DNA from: Streptomyces sp. Y2F8-2 | GTDB taxonomy: Bacteria; Actinomycetota; Actinomycetes; Streptomycetales; Streptomycetaceae | Direction: 5' to 3' | NCBI RefSeq assembly: GCF_014905555.1 | Contig: NZ_BNGS01000002.1 | Coordinates: 744,001-808,000, forward strand | Length of the DNA: 64,000 bases | In this document: piece by piece, positions 56,002 to 64,000 of the stretch | How positions within the stretch are numbered: the first letter of the stretch is position 1 | Layout of the letters: each line of letters begins with the position of its first letter | Program-made: the position numbers and the translations under genes | Notes under the pieces: model-generated | Seen by the model: only the letters and a program-made list of their open reading frames with translations | Database searches by the model: none | What the model was told of the DNA's origin: nothing

Positions 56002-57557
56002 GCTGCCTCCCCCTCCTTCGTGGTGGTCGTGGTGGCGGTGGTCGTGGTGGCGGTGGTCGTGGTGGTCAGGGTGAACACGGCCATCTGCGTGGGCGGCCCC
56101 ACCTCGGGGTCGTCGGGGCCCACGGGCCGGAACCCGACGGTGTATCCGTGCCGTTCGGCGACCCGGCCCGCCCAGGCGCGGAACTCCTTCCGCGTCCACT
56201 CGAAGCGGTGGTCGCCGTGCCGTACGTGGCCGGCAGGCAGGCTCTCCCAGCGCACGTTGTACTCGACGTTCGGCGTCGTCACGAGGACCGTGCGCGGGCG
56301 GGCCGCGCCGAACACCGCGTACTCCAGGGCGGACAGCCGGGGCAGGTCGACGTGCTCGATCACCTCGCTCAGCACGGCGGCGTCGTACCCCTTGAGCCGG
56401 CGGTCGGTGTACGCCAGCGAGCTCTGGAAGAGCCGGACGCGGGACGCCTGCCGCTCCCCCATGCGGTCCAGTTTCAGCCGCCGGGAGGCGATGGTGAGCG
56501 CCCGCATCGACACGTCGACACCGACGATCTCGGTGAACCGCGCGTCCTTCAGCAGTGCCTGCACCAACTGGCCCTGCCCGCAGCCGAGGTCCAGGACCCG
56601 GGCGGCGGCGGACTCCTTCAGCGCCGCGACGACGGCCTCCCTGCGCTGCACGGCGAGCGGGACCGGCTTCTCCTCCGTCCCGGTCTCCTCCTCGACCGCG
56701 TCGCCCGCCCCCTCGACCGCGTCGCCGTCCAGGACCGCGTCGTCGTCCAGGACCGCGTTGTCGATCTCCTCCACCTCGCTGTCGTCCGTCTCCGCGAGCC
56801 GCACCAGCTCCAGCCGCTCCATCGCCTGCCGGGTCAGCGACCAGCGGCGCGCCAGGTAGCGGCTGGTGATCAGCTTCTGCTCCGGGTGGCCGGGCAGCCA
56901 GCCCTCACCGGCCCGCAGCAGCTTGTCGACCTCCTCGGGGGAGACCCAGTAGTGCTTGGCGTCGTCGAGGACGGGCAGCAGCACGTACAGGTGGCGCAGG
57001 GCCTGCGCCAGGGTCAGGGTGTCGGACTCCAGAACGAGACGCACATAGCGGGAGTCGCCCCACTCCGGGAACTCGACGTCCAGCGCGACCGGTTCGGCGG
57101 TGACCGTCCAGCCGAGCGGCTCGAAGAGACGCCGTACGAGGTCGGGTCCACCGCGGGCCGGCAGCGCGGGTATCTCGACGCGCAACGGCAGCGGCTGCTC
57201 GGCGCGCCCCGGCAGGGCCTTGCACACGCCCCTCATCGCGGTGGAGAACACATTGCTCAGCGCCACGGCGAGCAGGGAGGACGCCGCGTAGGGGCGGTCG
57301 TTGACGTACTGCGCGAGCGCCGCGTCGGGCGCGCCACCGCGGCCCTTGCCCTTGCCCCTGCGCACCAGCGCCACCGCATCGACCTCCAGCAGCAGCGCGG
57401 CCGTGCAGCGCTCGGCGTCCGCCTCGGGGTAGAGGACGTGCGCCGTGCCGTAGGAGGTGGAGAACGCCTGCGCGGTGTCGGGGTGCTTGTGCAGCAGGAA
57501 GCCGAGGTCGGTCGCGGGGCGTTCGGGCGTGCCGGTAGTGCCGATGGTCAGGAACAT
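55998..57557 (-). CDS. hen1: RNA 3'-terminal ribose 2'-O-methyltransferase Hen1
   Basis: 519 residues from the ATG at 57557 (GGGAG upstream). The N-terminal half activates the Pnkp ligase in the known system; a charged acidic linker (VEEIDNAVLDDDAVLDGDAV) follows. The C-terminal half is the Mn-dependent methyltransferase with ARVLDLGCGQGQL (SAM) and metal residues in SEVIEHVDLP and GDHRFEWTR. It marks the repaired 3' end by 2'-O-methylation, preventing re-cleavage. The last 25 residues are almost pure Thr with two Ala, from a DNA repeat. Coupled by ATGA to pnkp. Confidence 0.95.
   Translation of the reverse strand: MFLTIGTTGTPERPATDLGFLLHKHPDTAQAFSTSYGTAHVLYPEADAERCTAALLLEVDAVALVRRGKGKGRGGAPDAALAQYVNDRPYAASSLLAVALSNVFSTAMRGVCKALPGRAEQPLPLRVEIPALPARGGPDLVRRLFEPLGWTVTAEPVALDVEFPEWGDSRYVRLVLESDTLTLAQALRHLYVLLPVLDDAKHYWVSPEEVDKLLRAGEGWLPGHPEQKLITSRYLARRWSLTRQAMERLELVRLAETDDSEVEEIDNAVLDDDAVLDGDAVEGAGDAVEEETGTEEKPVPLAVQRREAVVAALKESAAARVLDLGCGQGQLVQALLKDARFTEIVGVDVSMRALTIASRRLKLDRMGERQASRVRLFQSSLAYTDRRLKGYDAAVLSEVIEHVDLPRLSALEYAVFGAARPRTVLVTTPNVEYNVRWESLPAGHVRHGDHRFEWTRKEFRAWAGRVAERHGYTVGFRPVGPDDPEVGPPTQMAVFTLTTTTTATTTTATTTTTKEGEAA
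56021..56071. repeat. 15-bp repeat encoding a poly-Thr tail of Hen1
   Basis: GTGGTCGTGGTGGCG repeats about three times (minus strand: Thr-Thr codons). It lies in the last 25 codons of hen1 before the coupled pnkp start. Confidence 0.8.
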
Positions 57558-57660
57558 GCCCTGAGTCTCCCGGTCCCGGGGCACCGGGGACCACCGGATT
57601 TAGAACCGTGCCGCCCCACCCCGAGGCGCGGGGCGCACACGTCTCCGGGGCCCGTCCGGG

Positions 57661-58584
57661 CTACTTCACCTGGGACTGGACCCGGGAGGAGATCAGCTCC
57701 AGGTGGTCCAGGTCATCCAGGTCGAGGATCTGGAGGTAGACACGCCGGGCGCCGATCTCCGCGTACCGGCCGATCTTGTCGACGACCTCGGCCGGGGTGC
57801 CCGCCAGCCCGTTGGCCTTCAGCTCGTCGACCTCGCGGCCGATCGCGGCGGCACGACGCGCCACCTCCTGGTCGTCCTTGCCGACGCAGACCACGAGTGC
57901 CGTCGAGTACGTCAGGGCGTCCGGGTGCCGTCCGGCCTCCTCCACGGCGGCCCGGACCCGGCCGAACTGGCGCTCGCTGTCCTCGATCGACCCGAACGGG
58001 ATGTTGAACTCGTCGGCGTACCGGGCGGCGAGCCGCGGGGTGCGGGTGGCGCCGTGGCCCCCGATGAGCACCGGGATCCTGTCCTGGGCGGGCTTGGGCA
58101 GGGCGGGCGAGTCGGTCAGGTCGTAGTACTTTCCGTGGAAGTCGAAGGTCTCGCCGGTCTTGGTCGCCCACAGCCCGGTGACGATCTCCAGCTGCTCCTC
58201 GAGGCGGGCGAACTTCTCCGTCGGGAAGGGGATCCCGTACGCCCTGTGCTCCTCCTCGAACCAGCCCGCGCCCAGGCCCAGTTCGACGCGTCCCCCGGAC
58301 ATCTGGTCGACCTGGGCGACCTGGATGGCGAGGACGCCGGGAAGCCGGAAGGTGGCGGCGGTCATCAGCGTGCCGAGGCGGATGCGTTTGGTCTCACGGG
58401 CGAGGCCCGCCAAGGTGATCCAGGCGTCGGTGGGGCCGGGGAGGCCGTCCACGTTGCCCATCTTCAGATAGTGGTCGGAGCGGAAGAAGGCATCGAAGCC
58501 GAGGTCCTCGGTGGCCTTGGCGACGGCGAGGAGGGTGTCGTAGGTGGCGCCCTGCTGGGGCTCGGTGAAGATGCGAAGATCCAT
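57661..58584 (-). CDS. LLM-class F420-dependent oxidoreductase
   Basis: 307 residues from the ATG at 58584 (a GTG at 58599 is possible). Luciferase-like TIM barrel: MDLRIFTEPQQGATYDTLLA, DAFFRSDHYLKMGNVDGLPG, GTLMTAATFRLPGVLAIQVA, RVELGLGAGWFEEEHRAYGI and HGATRTPRLAARYADEFN. Members of this TIGR03560-like group use F420 or FMN; substrate unknown. It stands alone, separated by about 100 nt from hen1. Confidence 0.88.
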   Translation of the reverse strand: MDLRIFTEPQQGATYDTLLAVAKATEDLGFDAFFRSDHYLKMGNVDGLPGPTDAWITLAGLARETKRIRLGTLMTAATFRLPGVLAIQVAQVDQMSGGRVELGLGAGWFEEEHRAYGIPFPTEKFARLEEQLEIVTGLWATKTGETFDFHGKYYDLTDSPALPKPAQDRIPVLIGGHGATRTPRLAARYADEFNIPFGSIEDSERQFGRVRAAVEEAGRHPDALTYSTALVVCVGKDDQEVARRAAAIGREVDELKANGLAGTPAEVVDKIGRYAEIGARRVYLQILDLDDLDHLELISSRVQSQVK

Positions 58585-58794
58585 ACCTCCATCCTGCACG
58601 GTCGATCACCGGTCGACCGAACCCTCCCGCCGCCGCCTCCGGCCCCGGGCGGGTGAAAATCCGTCCATCCGACGGGCCGATGTGCGGATGATCGGTGACC
58701 GTGTCCGGTGGTGATCGTTGCTGGTGCGGAGCCGGACCGCCCGGCACCCGTCGCCGGCGGCCGCGCCCGGGGGCGTCAGGGCCGAGGAGGTCTC

Positions 58795-58977
58795 ATGTCC
58801 CAGCACATGTCCCAGGAAGCCGTGTCCCCCGGCGGGGTGCCGCACGAGGCTGCCTCCGGGCAGCCCGAGGGGCTGCTGGAGCGGATGGAGAGGCTGATGG
58901 CGGCGCTCACCGCGGACCTGACGGAACTGGGGGCGGAGCTACGGGGGCCGAAGACCGGCGACGGCGACCGGGGCTGA
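58795..58977 (+). CDS. Small hypothetical protein
   Basis: 60 residues from the ATG at 58795, with GAGGAGG 4 nt upstream. The N-terminus is polar (MSQHMSQEAVSPGGVPHEAA); residues 26-50 form an amphipathic helix (LLERMERLMAALTADLTELG); the C-terminus is charged and flexible. No membrane segment. Unrecognised. Confidence 0.6.
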   Translation: MSQHMSQEAVSPGGVPHEAASGQPEGLLERMERLMAALTADLTELGAELRGPKTGDGDRG

Positions 58978-59022
58978 GCCCCCGCGCTGCTGCCCGGGCC
59001 GCGGCGCGGACGGCACCGTCAC

Positions 59023-59499
59023 TCAGCCCGCCGCCCGGTCCCGCTCCCGTATCTCGCCGTCTCTCGCCGCCAGTCTGCGCAGCATCTCCCTGACCCGGTC
59101 CCTCGACTCGTCCGCCGCGTCTATCGCCTCCATGCACTGCCAGTACGTGCCCTCGTCGTCCGCCGCGCTCGCCACCGCGACCAGGGCCATGCCCAGTTCC
59201 ATGAGGAGGGAGCCGAGGTCCAAAAGCGCCTTGCGGGCGTCGCCCAGCTCGGTGAGCTGGGCCGCACGCAGATCGGCCATGTCGACGGGCGGTGTGTCCA
59301 GCACGCCGCATCCCCTGCCCGCCAGCTCCGTCAACCCCAGTGCCTCGCCGCGTAGTTCGGGTGGGCCCGAGACGGCCAGGCGGCTGCCGATCGCCTGTGC
59401 CAGGGCGTACGCCTGCCACGCCTCCGTCATGATCCTCGGCCCGTCCTCGCTCCCCGCCAGGGCGCGCCTGCTCGCCACGATGAGCCGCACCGCATCCAT
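59023..59499 (-). CDS. DUF6099-type hypothetical protein
   Basis: 158 residues from the ATG at 59499. Almost entirely helical: MDAVRLIVASRRALAGSEDG, IMTEAWQAYALAQAIGSRLA, ARKALLDLGSLLMELGMALV and a C-terminal charged helix. Looks like the Streptomyces-restricted family annotated DUF6099; the family call is from memory. Cytoplasmic, function unknown. Two DnaA boxes lie upstream (59611-59637). Confidence 0.65.
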   Translation of the reverse strand: MDAVRLIVASRRALAGSEDGPRIMTEAWQAYALAQAIGSRLAVSGPPELRGEALGLTELAGRGCGVLDTPPVDMADLRAAQLTELGDARKALLDLGSLLMELGMALVAVASAADDEGTYWQCMEAIDAADESRDRVREMLRRLAARDGEIRERDRAAG

Positions 59500-59610
59500 G
59501 CCCTGCCCCCGCTCTGTCCGACGCACGCTCCCGCACGTCTGCCCGCACTCCGGTGTCCACTACCCAGAGTGAGTGCAGTCGGGCCGAAAAGCCAGAGCTG
59601 GTACGAAATC

Positions 59611-59637
59611 TGTGGACAACCAGGGGGATGTGGACAA
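59611..59637. promoter_or_regulatory. Pair of DnaA boxes
   Basis: TGTGGACAA (complement TTGTCCACA, the preferred Streptomyces DnaA box) occurs at 59611-59619 and 59629-59637, same orientation, 18 bp apart, in the intergenic region between the DUF6099-like and MazG-like genes. There is no oriC context (no dnaA/dnaN). Confidence 0.75.
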
Positions 59638-59676
59638 CTCAATGACTCCGGAGAGTGACGATCCGGCCTCCTGTGA

Positions 59677-60030
59677 TCAGTCCTTCCCGGGCGCCGGAAA
59701 CCTCTCCTCGTTGCGGTCGATCTTCGCGTCCAGTGCCGCCAGCGCGTCGATGCCCAGTACCTCGCAGAGCTGGAGCAGGTACGCCAGGACGTCCGCGACC
59801 TCGTCCGTGACCCGGTGGGCCGTGTCCGGGTCCTCCATGACCCGCGCGGACTCCTCCGGCGTCAACCACTGGAAGATCTCGACGAGTTCGGACGCCTCCA
59901 CGCTGAGCGCCGCCACCAGGTTCTTGGGGGTGTGGTACGGCTGCCAGGCGCGGGCGGCCGCGAAGTCGGCGAGCCGGCGCTGCAGCCGCGCCACGGTCAG
60001 GTCCTTGGGCTGCCCGGGTTCCTCTGTCAC
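59677..60030 (-). CDS. MazG-like nucleotide pyrophosphohydrolase
   Basis: 117 residues from the GTG at 60030, which overlaps the ATPase stop (GTGA). All-alpha NTP-PPase fold with the Mg-binding motif E-x-x-E...D-x-x-D: SVEASELVEIFQWL and DEVADVLAYLLQLCEVLGID. The sequence YHTPKNLVAALS is typical of dCTP/dATP pyrophosphohydrolases related to MazG and RS21-C6. House-cleaning of non-canonical nucleotides is the usual role. Translationally coupled to the SMC-like ATPase. Confidence 0.88.
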   Translation of the reverse strand: MTEEPGQPKDLTVARLQRRLADFAAARAWQPYHTPKNLVAALSVEASELVEIFQWLTPEESARVMEDPDTAHRVTDEVADVLAYLLQLCEVLGIDALAALDAKIDRNEERFPAPGKD

Positions 60031-61205
60031 GCGCTCAGGTCTACCACCGTCGCCCCGTCCACCCCCGCCGTCAGGGACGTCTCGCTCACCGTGCCCACCA
60101 GCCGGGTGTGGCCCCGCTCGCACATCCGCGCCGCCAGCCGGAGCAGTTCACGTGCCTGGAGCCGGTCCATGCGGCGGTCGAAGCCGTCCGCCAGGACCGT
60201 GAGGGTCTGCAGCGCCGCCGGCACCTCCCCCACCGGGTCGACCTCCAGGACGCCCGGGCCGGTGAGAAGGACGAGGGCCAGGGCCACGTACCGCAGTTCG
60301 CCGTCGCCCAGCAGCTTCAGCGGGGTGCGCTGTCCGTCGCCCCGGTCGAGCAGCGCGCGGACCGTGCCGTCGCCGAGCGGTTCCGCCAGCAGGTCGACGA
60401 CTTCCCCCGCGCACCCGGCAGCGACCGCCGCCGTCAGCAGGGCGTGCCGCCGGCCGCACTCCGCGCGCGTGCGCCACAGGACGTCCGCGAGGTTGGAGCA
60501 GTCCGGCAGCAGCCGGCCCGCGCCCAGTGGGACGGGGGCACGCATCCGGCGGGGGCTGGGGTCGCAGGCGAAGCCCGAGCGCAGGGCGACCACCATCTGC
60601 TCGGCGGCGGCGAGCACCCTGCGCTGGCCGTCGGTCTTGCCCGCGACGCGCAGCGGCAGCAGCGCGGTGCCGAGACGGTCGTCGGGGAGCGGCCCCCGGG
60701 TGACCGGGGAGGCGCCGGCGGTGTGCCAGGCCGCCTGCACCACCGGGCGGCTCGGGTCGCGCAGTGCGGTCTCCAGCAGGACGAGACCGCCGGACGTCAA
60801 CCGTTCGCCGACGATGCGCAGTTCGGGCTCGGCCTGCACGGCGACGTCGAGCCGGACGGGTCCCTGAGGGCCGTCGGCCGTGCAGCCGATCCGGAAGCCG
60901 CGCCGCCACTGGGCGTCGGGCCGCGCCCGCTCGGGGACGCAGGCCACCGGGTCGGGGAACACCTCGGCCAGCTCCGCACCGCCGCCGAGCCGCGCGAGGG
61001 CCCCGTACGCCTGCAACGCGCGTGACTTGCCCGAACCGCTCGGCCCGGTGAACAGCGTCAACGGGCCCAGTGGAAAGGCGGCCCGGCGATGCCCGGCGAA
61101 GGCGGACAGGCGCAGTTCGGTGACGCACGGCCGGTCCGGACGCGGGTCGGCGTCAGCGGCTTGCTCAGGGGCAGCGGGCAGGGGTGGCGCAGGTGACAGG
61201 GTCAT
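60027..61205 (-). CDS. SMC/AAA-type ATPase, unknown role
   Basis: 392 residues. Walker A FTGPSGSGKS (about 52-61) near the N-terminus after a strand-rich start (TELRLSAFAGHRRAAFPLGP), and a signature-like LGDGELRYVALALVLLTGPG (about 298-317) followed by LEVDPVGE where ABC-type ATPases have Walker B; the usual DE is replaced by DP and GE. The coiled-coil arms of true SMC proteins are absent, so it is nearer the RecF/AAA_15 type. Coupled to the MazG-like gene, suggesting a nucleotide- or DNA-related task. Confidence 0.78.
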   Translation of the reverse strand: MTLSPAPPLPAAPEQAADADPRPDRPCVTELRLSAFAGHRRAAFPLGPLTLFTGPSGSGKSRALQAYGALARLGGGAELAEVFPDPVACVPERARPDAQWRRGFRIGCTADGPQGPVRLDVAVQAEPELRIVGERLTSGGLVLLETALRDPSRPVVQAAWHTAGASPVTRGPLPDDRLGTALLPLRVAGKTDGQRRVLAAAEQMVVALRSGFACDPSPRRMRAPVPLGAGRLLPDCSNLADVLWRTRAECGRRHALLTAAVAAGCAGEVVDLLAEPLGDGTVRALLDRGDGQRTPLKLLGDGELRYVALALVLLTGPGVLEVDPVGEVPAALQTLTVLADGFDRRMDRLQARELLRLAARMCERGHTRLVGTVSETSLTAGVDGATVVDLSA

Positions 61206-61308
61206 ATCCGGGACCGTAGGTCTCCTGCCGACCGGCGAACCGTTCCGGCCCCGCGGGCTTCCTACGATCGAGCGACCGGCCGGGCCCGTCCGGGACTCAC
61301 ACCCCGGC

Positions 61309-61698
61309 TCAGACCCCCGGGACCCCTGCCTCCTCCATCAGTCCCCGCACTTCCGTGCCCCGCGGCGTCAGCAGGAACACGTTGCGGTCCACCCGGTGCA
61401 TCCCGCTGGACAGGCCGAAGACGACGCCCGTGCTGAAGTCCAGGACCCGCTTGGCGACGTCCGTCTCGGCGCCGGTGAGGTCGAGCAGGACCGGTACGCC
61501 CGCCATCAGGGTCTCGGCGACGTCGCGGGCGTCCGCGAACACATTGACCCTCAGGACGACGAAGCGGCGGCGCGCCTCGGTCTGCGCCTCGGGCAGCGCG
61601 CGGTGGTCGACCGCTGACGGCCAGGCGTCCCGGCCCCGCAGCGGAACCACCTGAGCGAGCCCTTCCCACTGTTCGTCGGTGACATCGTGGCTGTTCAC
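61309..61698 (-). CDS. sflB: SepF-like protein SflB
   Basis: 129 residues from the GTG at 61698 (GGGAGG upstream). SepF core: RRFVVLRVNVFADARDVAET, VPVLLDLTGAETDVAKRVLD, FSTGVVFGLSSGMHRVDRNV, FLLTPRG. Lacks the long acidic N-terminal linker and amphipathic membrane helix of full SepF. S. coelicolor has two such paralogues, SflA and SflB, affecting polar growth and branching; position near this locus fits SflB (SCO5967 by memory). Likely a partner of FtsZ/SepF at the membrane. Confidence 0.85.
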   Translation of the reverse strand: MNSHDVTDEQWEGLAQVVPLRGRDAWPSAVDHRALPEAQTEARRRFVVLRVNVFADARDVAETLMAGVPVLLDLTGAETDVAKRVLDFSTGVVFGLSSGMHRVDRNVFLLTPRGTEVRGLMEEAGVPGV

Positions 61699-61905
61699 CG
61701 GCCCTCCCCGTGTCGGCTCGCACTCATCGTCTGCACCGGGCAATTGTTGCGCATGGTCACCCGTTCGGCCCAACAGCGACACGGACCGCGACACCCCCTT
61801 CGGTCACTCGGGCCGGACGGCGCCCCTCCAGTACCACGCCGGGATCGCCTCACACCGGCCCCGTGCCCGGTGTGCAGCGCGCGTAACGGCTCAAGATCGC
61901 GGCGC

Positions 61906-61921
61906 GTGACATCCGCGTAAC
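61906..61921 (+). promoter_or_regulatory. GlnR-box-like site before the nitrate-reductase gene
   Basis: GTGAC-n6-GTAAC matches the Streptomyces GlnR half-site pair gTnAC-n6-GaAAC at 9 of the 10 defined positions, ending 23 nt before the ATG. Another GTAAC lies at 61883-61887. GlnR governs nitrogen assimilation, fitting the downstream gene. Confidence 0.5.
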
Positions 61922-61944
61922 GGGCAATTCGTACGGTCGTCGAC

Positions 61945-64000
61945 ATGACCACGAGCCCCGGAACGCAGCAGATACGAACCGTCTGCTCGTACTGCGGCGT
62001 CGGCTGCGGGATCGTGCTCGACGTCGCGACCGGTCCAGACGGCCGCCGTCGTGTCGTCAAGGCGTCCGGCGACAAGAAGCACCCGGCCAACCGCGGCCGG
62101 CTGTGCACCAAGGGCGCCACCACCGCGGACATGCTGGCCGCGCCCGGCCGGCTGACCACGGCGCTCGTGCGCGACGACCGGGGCGCGGAGCCGGTGCCCG
62201 CTCCCGTGGACGCGGCCGTGCGCGAGACCGCCCGCCGACTGCGGGAGATCGTCGACGAGCACGGTCCGGACGCCGTCGCGTTCTACGTGTCGGGCCAGCT
62301 GAGCCTCGAGGCGCAGTACCTCGCCAACAAGCTGGCCAAGGGCTTCGTACGGACCAACCAGATCGAGTCGAACTCGCGGCTGTGCATGGCGAGCGCGGGC
62401 GCCGGATACAAGCTCTCGCTGGGCGCCGACGGGCCGCCGGGATCGTACGACGACCTGGACGAGGCGGATGTCTTCCTGGTCATCGGCTCGAACATGGCCG
62501 ACTGCCATCCGATCCTGTTCCTGCGTCTGATGGACCGGGTCAAGGCGGGCGCCAAGCTGATCGTCGTCGACCCCCGGCGCACCGCGACCGCCGCGAAGGC
62601 GGACCTCTTCCTGCAGATCCGGCCCGGCACCGATCTCGCCCTGCTCAACGGGCTGCTGCACCTGCTGCACGAGAACGGGCACACGGACGAGGGCTTCATC
62701 GCCCGGCACACCGAGGGCTGGGAGGCGATGCCCGCCTTCCTCGCCGACTACACGCCCGCCGCGGTCGCCGAGATCACGGGCCTGGCCGAGGAGGACCTCC
62801 GCCGGGCGGCCCGGCTCATCGGCGAGGCGAAGGAGTGGACGAGCTGCTGGACCATGGGGCTCAACCAGTCCACGCACGGCACCTGGAACACCAACGCGCT
62901 CGTCAACCTGCACCTGGCGACCGGCGCGATCTGCCGTCCGGGCAGCGGCCCGTTCTCCCTGACCGGGCAGCCCAACGCCATGGGAGGCCGCGAGATGGGC
63001 TACATGGGGCCGGGGCTGCCGGGTCAGCGGTCGGTGCTCGTGGAGGAGGAGCGGGCCTTCGTCGAGGAGCTGTGGGGGCTCCAGCCGGGCACGTTGCGTG
63101 CGGACGGGGTGGGGCGCGGGACCGTCGAGATGTTCCAGAAGATGGCCGACGGGGATATCAAGGCCTGCTGGATCATGTGCACCAACCCCGTGGCGTCCGT
63201 GGCCAACCGGAAGACGGTAATCGAGGGCCTGGAGGCCGCCGAGTTCGTCGTCGCCCAGGACGTCTTCGCCGAGACCGAGACCAACGCCTACGCCGACGTG
63301 GTCCTTCCCGGTGCGCTGTGGGCCGAGGCAGAGGGCGTCCTCGTCAACAGCGAGCGCGGGCTGACCCTCGCCCGGCCCGCGGTGGACCCGCCGGGCGAGG
63401 CGATGGCCGACTGGCGGCTGATCGCGGCGGTCGCGCGGGAGATGGGCTACGCGGAGGGCTTCTCCTACGACAGCGCCGAGGAGATTTTCGAGGAGATCAA
63501 GCGCGCCTGGAACCCGAAGACGGGCTGGGACCTGCGCGGGGTGACCTACGACCGGCTGCGGACCGGGCCCGTGCAGTGGCCGGCCGCCCGGGAGGACGGT
63601 CCGGCGCGCAATCCGATCCGGTACGTCGACGGCGGGCTGAGGTTTCCCACTCCGAGCGGCCGGGCGGTGTTCCACGCGCGGCCCCACCTGCCGCCCGCCG
63701 AACTGCCGGACGACGACTTCCCGTTCCTGCTGAACACCGGGCGGGTGCAGCACCAGTGGCACACGCTGACCAAGACGGGGAAGGTCGAGAAGCTCAACAA
63801 GCTCAACCCGGGGCCCTTCGTGGAGGTGCACCCCGAGGACGCGGCCGCGCTCGGGATCGCGGACGGCGACCGGGTGGAGGTGGCCTCGCGGCGCGGGCGG
63901 GCCGTGCTGCCGGCGGTGGTGACGGACCGGGTGCGGCCCGGGTGTTGTTTCGCCCCGTTCCACTGGAACGACCTGTTCGGCGAGTATCTGAGCGTCAACG
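61945..64000 (+). CDS. nasA: Assimilatory nitrate reductase-type molybdopterin oxidoreductase, 3' end outside the window
   Basis: Open to the window edge, 685 codons seen. N-terminal [4Fe-4S] motif C14-x2-C17-x3-C21...C54 (CSYCGVGC, LCTKG). The Mo ligand is Cys147 in SRLCMAS, as in nitrate reductases (formate dehydrogenases usually have Sec or Cys in another context). Bis-MGD signatures: IGSNMADCHPILFLR, TMGLNQSTHGTWNTNALVNL, GQPNAMGGREMG and the C-terminal NTGRVQHQWHTLTKTGK. It reduces nitrate to nitrite for assimilation; electron donor not visible. The ATG has no ribosome site and may be leaderless. GlnR-like site upstream. Confidence 0.85.
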   Translation, partial: MTTSPGTQQIRTVCSYCGVGCGIVLDVATGPDGRRRVVKASGDKKHPANRGRLCTKGATTADMLAAPGRLTTALVRDDRGAEPVPAPVDAAVRETARRLREIVDEHGPDAVAFYVSGQLSLEAQYLANKLAKGFVRTNQIESNSRLCMASAGAGYKLSLGADGPPGSYDDLDEADVFLVIGSNMADCHPILFLRLMDRVKAGAKLIVVDPRRTATAAKADLFLQIRPGTDLALLNGLLHLLHENGHTDEGFIARHTEGWEAMPAFLADYTPAAVAEITGLAEEDLRRAARLIGEAKEWTSCWTMGLNQSTHGTWNTNALVNLHLATGAICRPGSGPFSLTGQPNAMGGREMGYMGPGLPGQRSVLVEEERAFVEELWGLQPGTLRADGVGRGTVEMFQKMADGDIKACWIMCTNPVASVANRKTVIEGLEAAEFVVAQDVFAETETNAYADVVLPGALWAEAEGVLVNSERGLTLARPAVDPPGEAMADWRLIAAVAREMGYAEGFSYDSAEEIFEEIKRAWNPKTGWDLRGVTYDRLRTGPVQWPAAREDGPARNPIRYVDGGLRFPTPSGRAVFHARPHLPPAELPDDDFPFLLNTGRVQHQWHTLTKTGKVEKLNKLNPGPFVEVHPEDAAALGIADGDRVEVASRRGRAVLPAVVTDRVRPGCCFAPFHWNDLFGEYLSVN

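Noticed and set aside
59611..59637. Secondary replication origin
   Set aside because: Only two DnaA boxes, no AT-rich unwinding region and no replication genes.

Overview
This is high-GC actinobacterial chromosome, almost certainly Streptomyces. Codons are strongly G/C-ending, GTG starts and 4-bp stop/start overlaps are common, and terminators are GC-rich hairpins without U-tracts. Gene content and order (fadB, amino-acid permease, dxs, xylHGF, rok7B7, ngcGFE, acnA, a murA paralogue, arginine deiminase genes, sflB) match, as I recall it, the S. coelicolor stretch around SCO6026 down to SCO5967. That synteny is recalled, not computed. No rRNA, tRNA or CRISPR array was seen.

Region 1 (1-18.8 kb) is core and metabolic. 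It holds the 3' part of a fatty-acid oxidation alpha subunit, a small NYN-domain protein, an APC permease and dxs (non-mevalonate isoprenoid synthesis). Next comes a sugar-uptake block: xylFGH, the ROK regulator Rok7B7, a second ABC system of the NgcEFG (GlcNAc/chitobiose) type, and a divergent secreted GH92 alpha-mannosidase. A DasR-like site lies before ngcE. Paired LacI-type palindromes lie before the mannosidase and again downstream of it.

Region 2 (18.8-26.5 kb) has a small membrane protein, a TetR regulator divergent from a DUF1772 membrane protein, a DUF4267 membrane protein, and aconitase divergent from an HTH-MurA fusion. The last intergenic region carries an iron-box-like site and two further palindromes.

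Region 3 (26.5-40.8 kb) is an accessory, partly decayed region built around partner-switching stress signalling. It has an anti-sigma-type kinase, a SigB/SigF-family sigma factor, two intact SpoIIE-type phosphatases and one broken one, a STAS antagonist with a winged-helix protein, a STAS-ANTAR fusion, at least three STAS gene remnants, an ISL3 transposase fragment and a frameshifted XRE-type regulator. It ends with a CooC/MinD-like ATPase behind a Zur-like box, a small unknown protein, a secreted DUF6299-type protein and a decayed alpha/beta hydrolase.

Region 4 (40.9-48.4 kb) looks like a catabolic cluster for 2-aminobenzoate (anthranilate) or a similar aromatic acid through CoA thioesters: CoA ligase, a fused FAD-hydroxylase/old-yellow-enzyme protein, enoyl-CoA hydratase, acyl-CoA dehydrogenase, a Rid-family protein and a PaaX-type repressor.

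Region 5 (48.4-64 kb) has an orphan anti-sigma-type kinase, an APC permease, argF/arcB and arcA (arginine deiminase route) with two tandem-repeat arrays, the Pnkp-Hen1 RNA-repair pair, an LLM flavin/F420 oxidoreductase, several small conserved proteins, a MazG-like hydrolase with an SMC-like ATPase, the SepF-like protein SflB, and the start of a molybdopterin nitrate-reductase gene that runs off the window.
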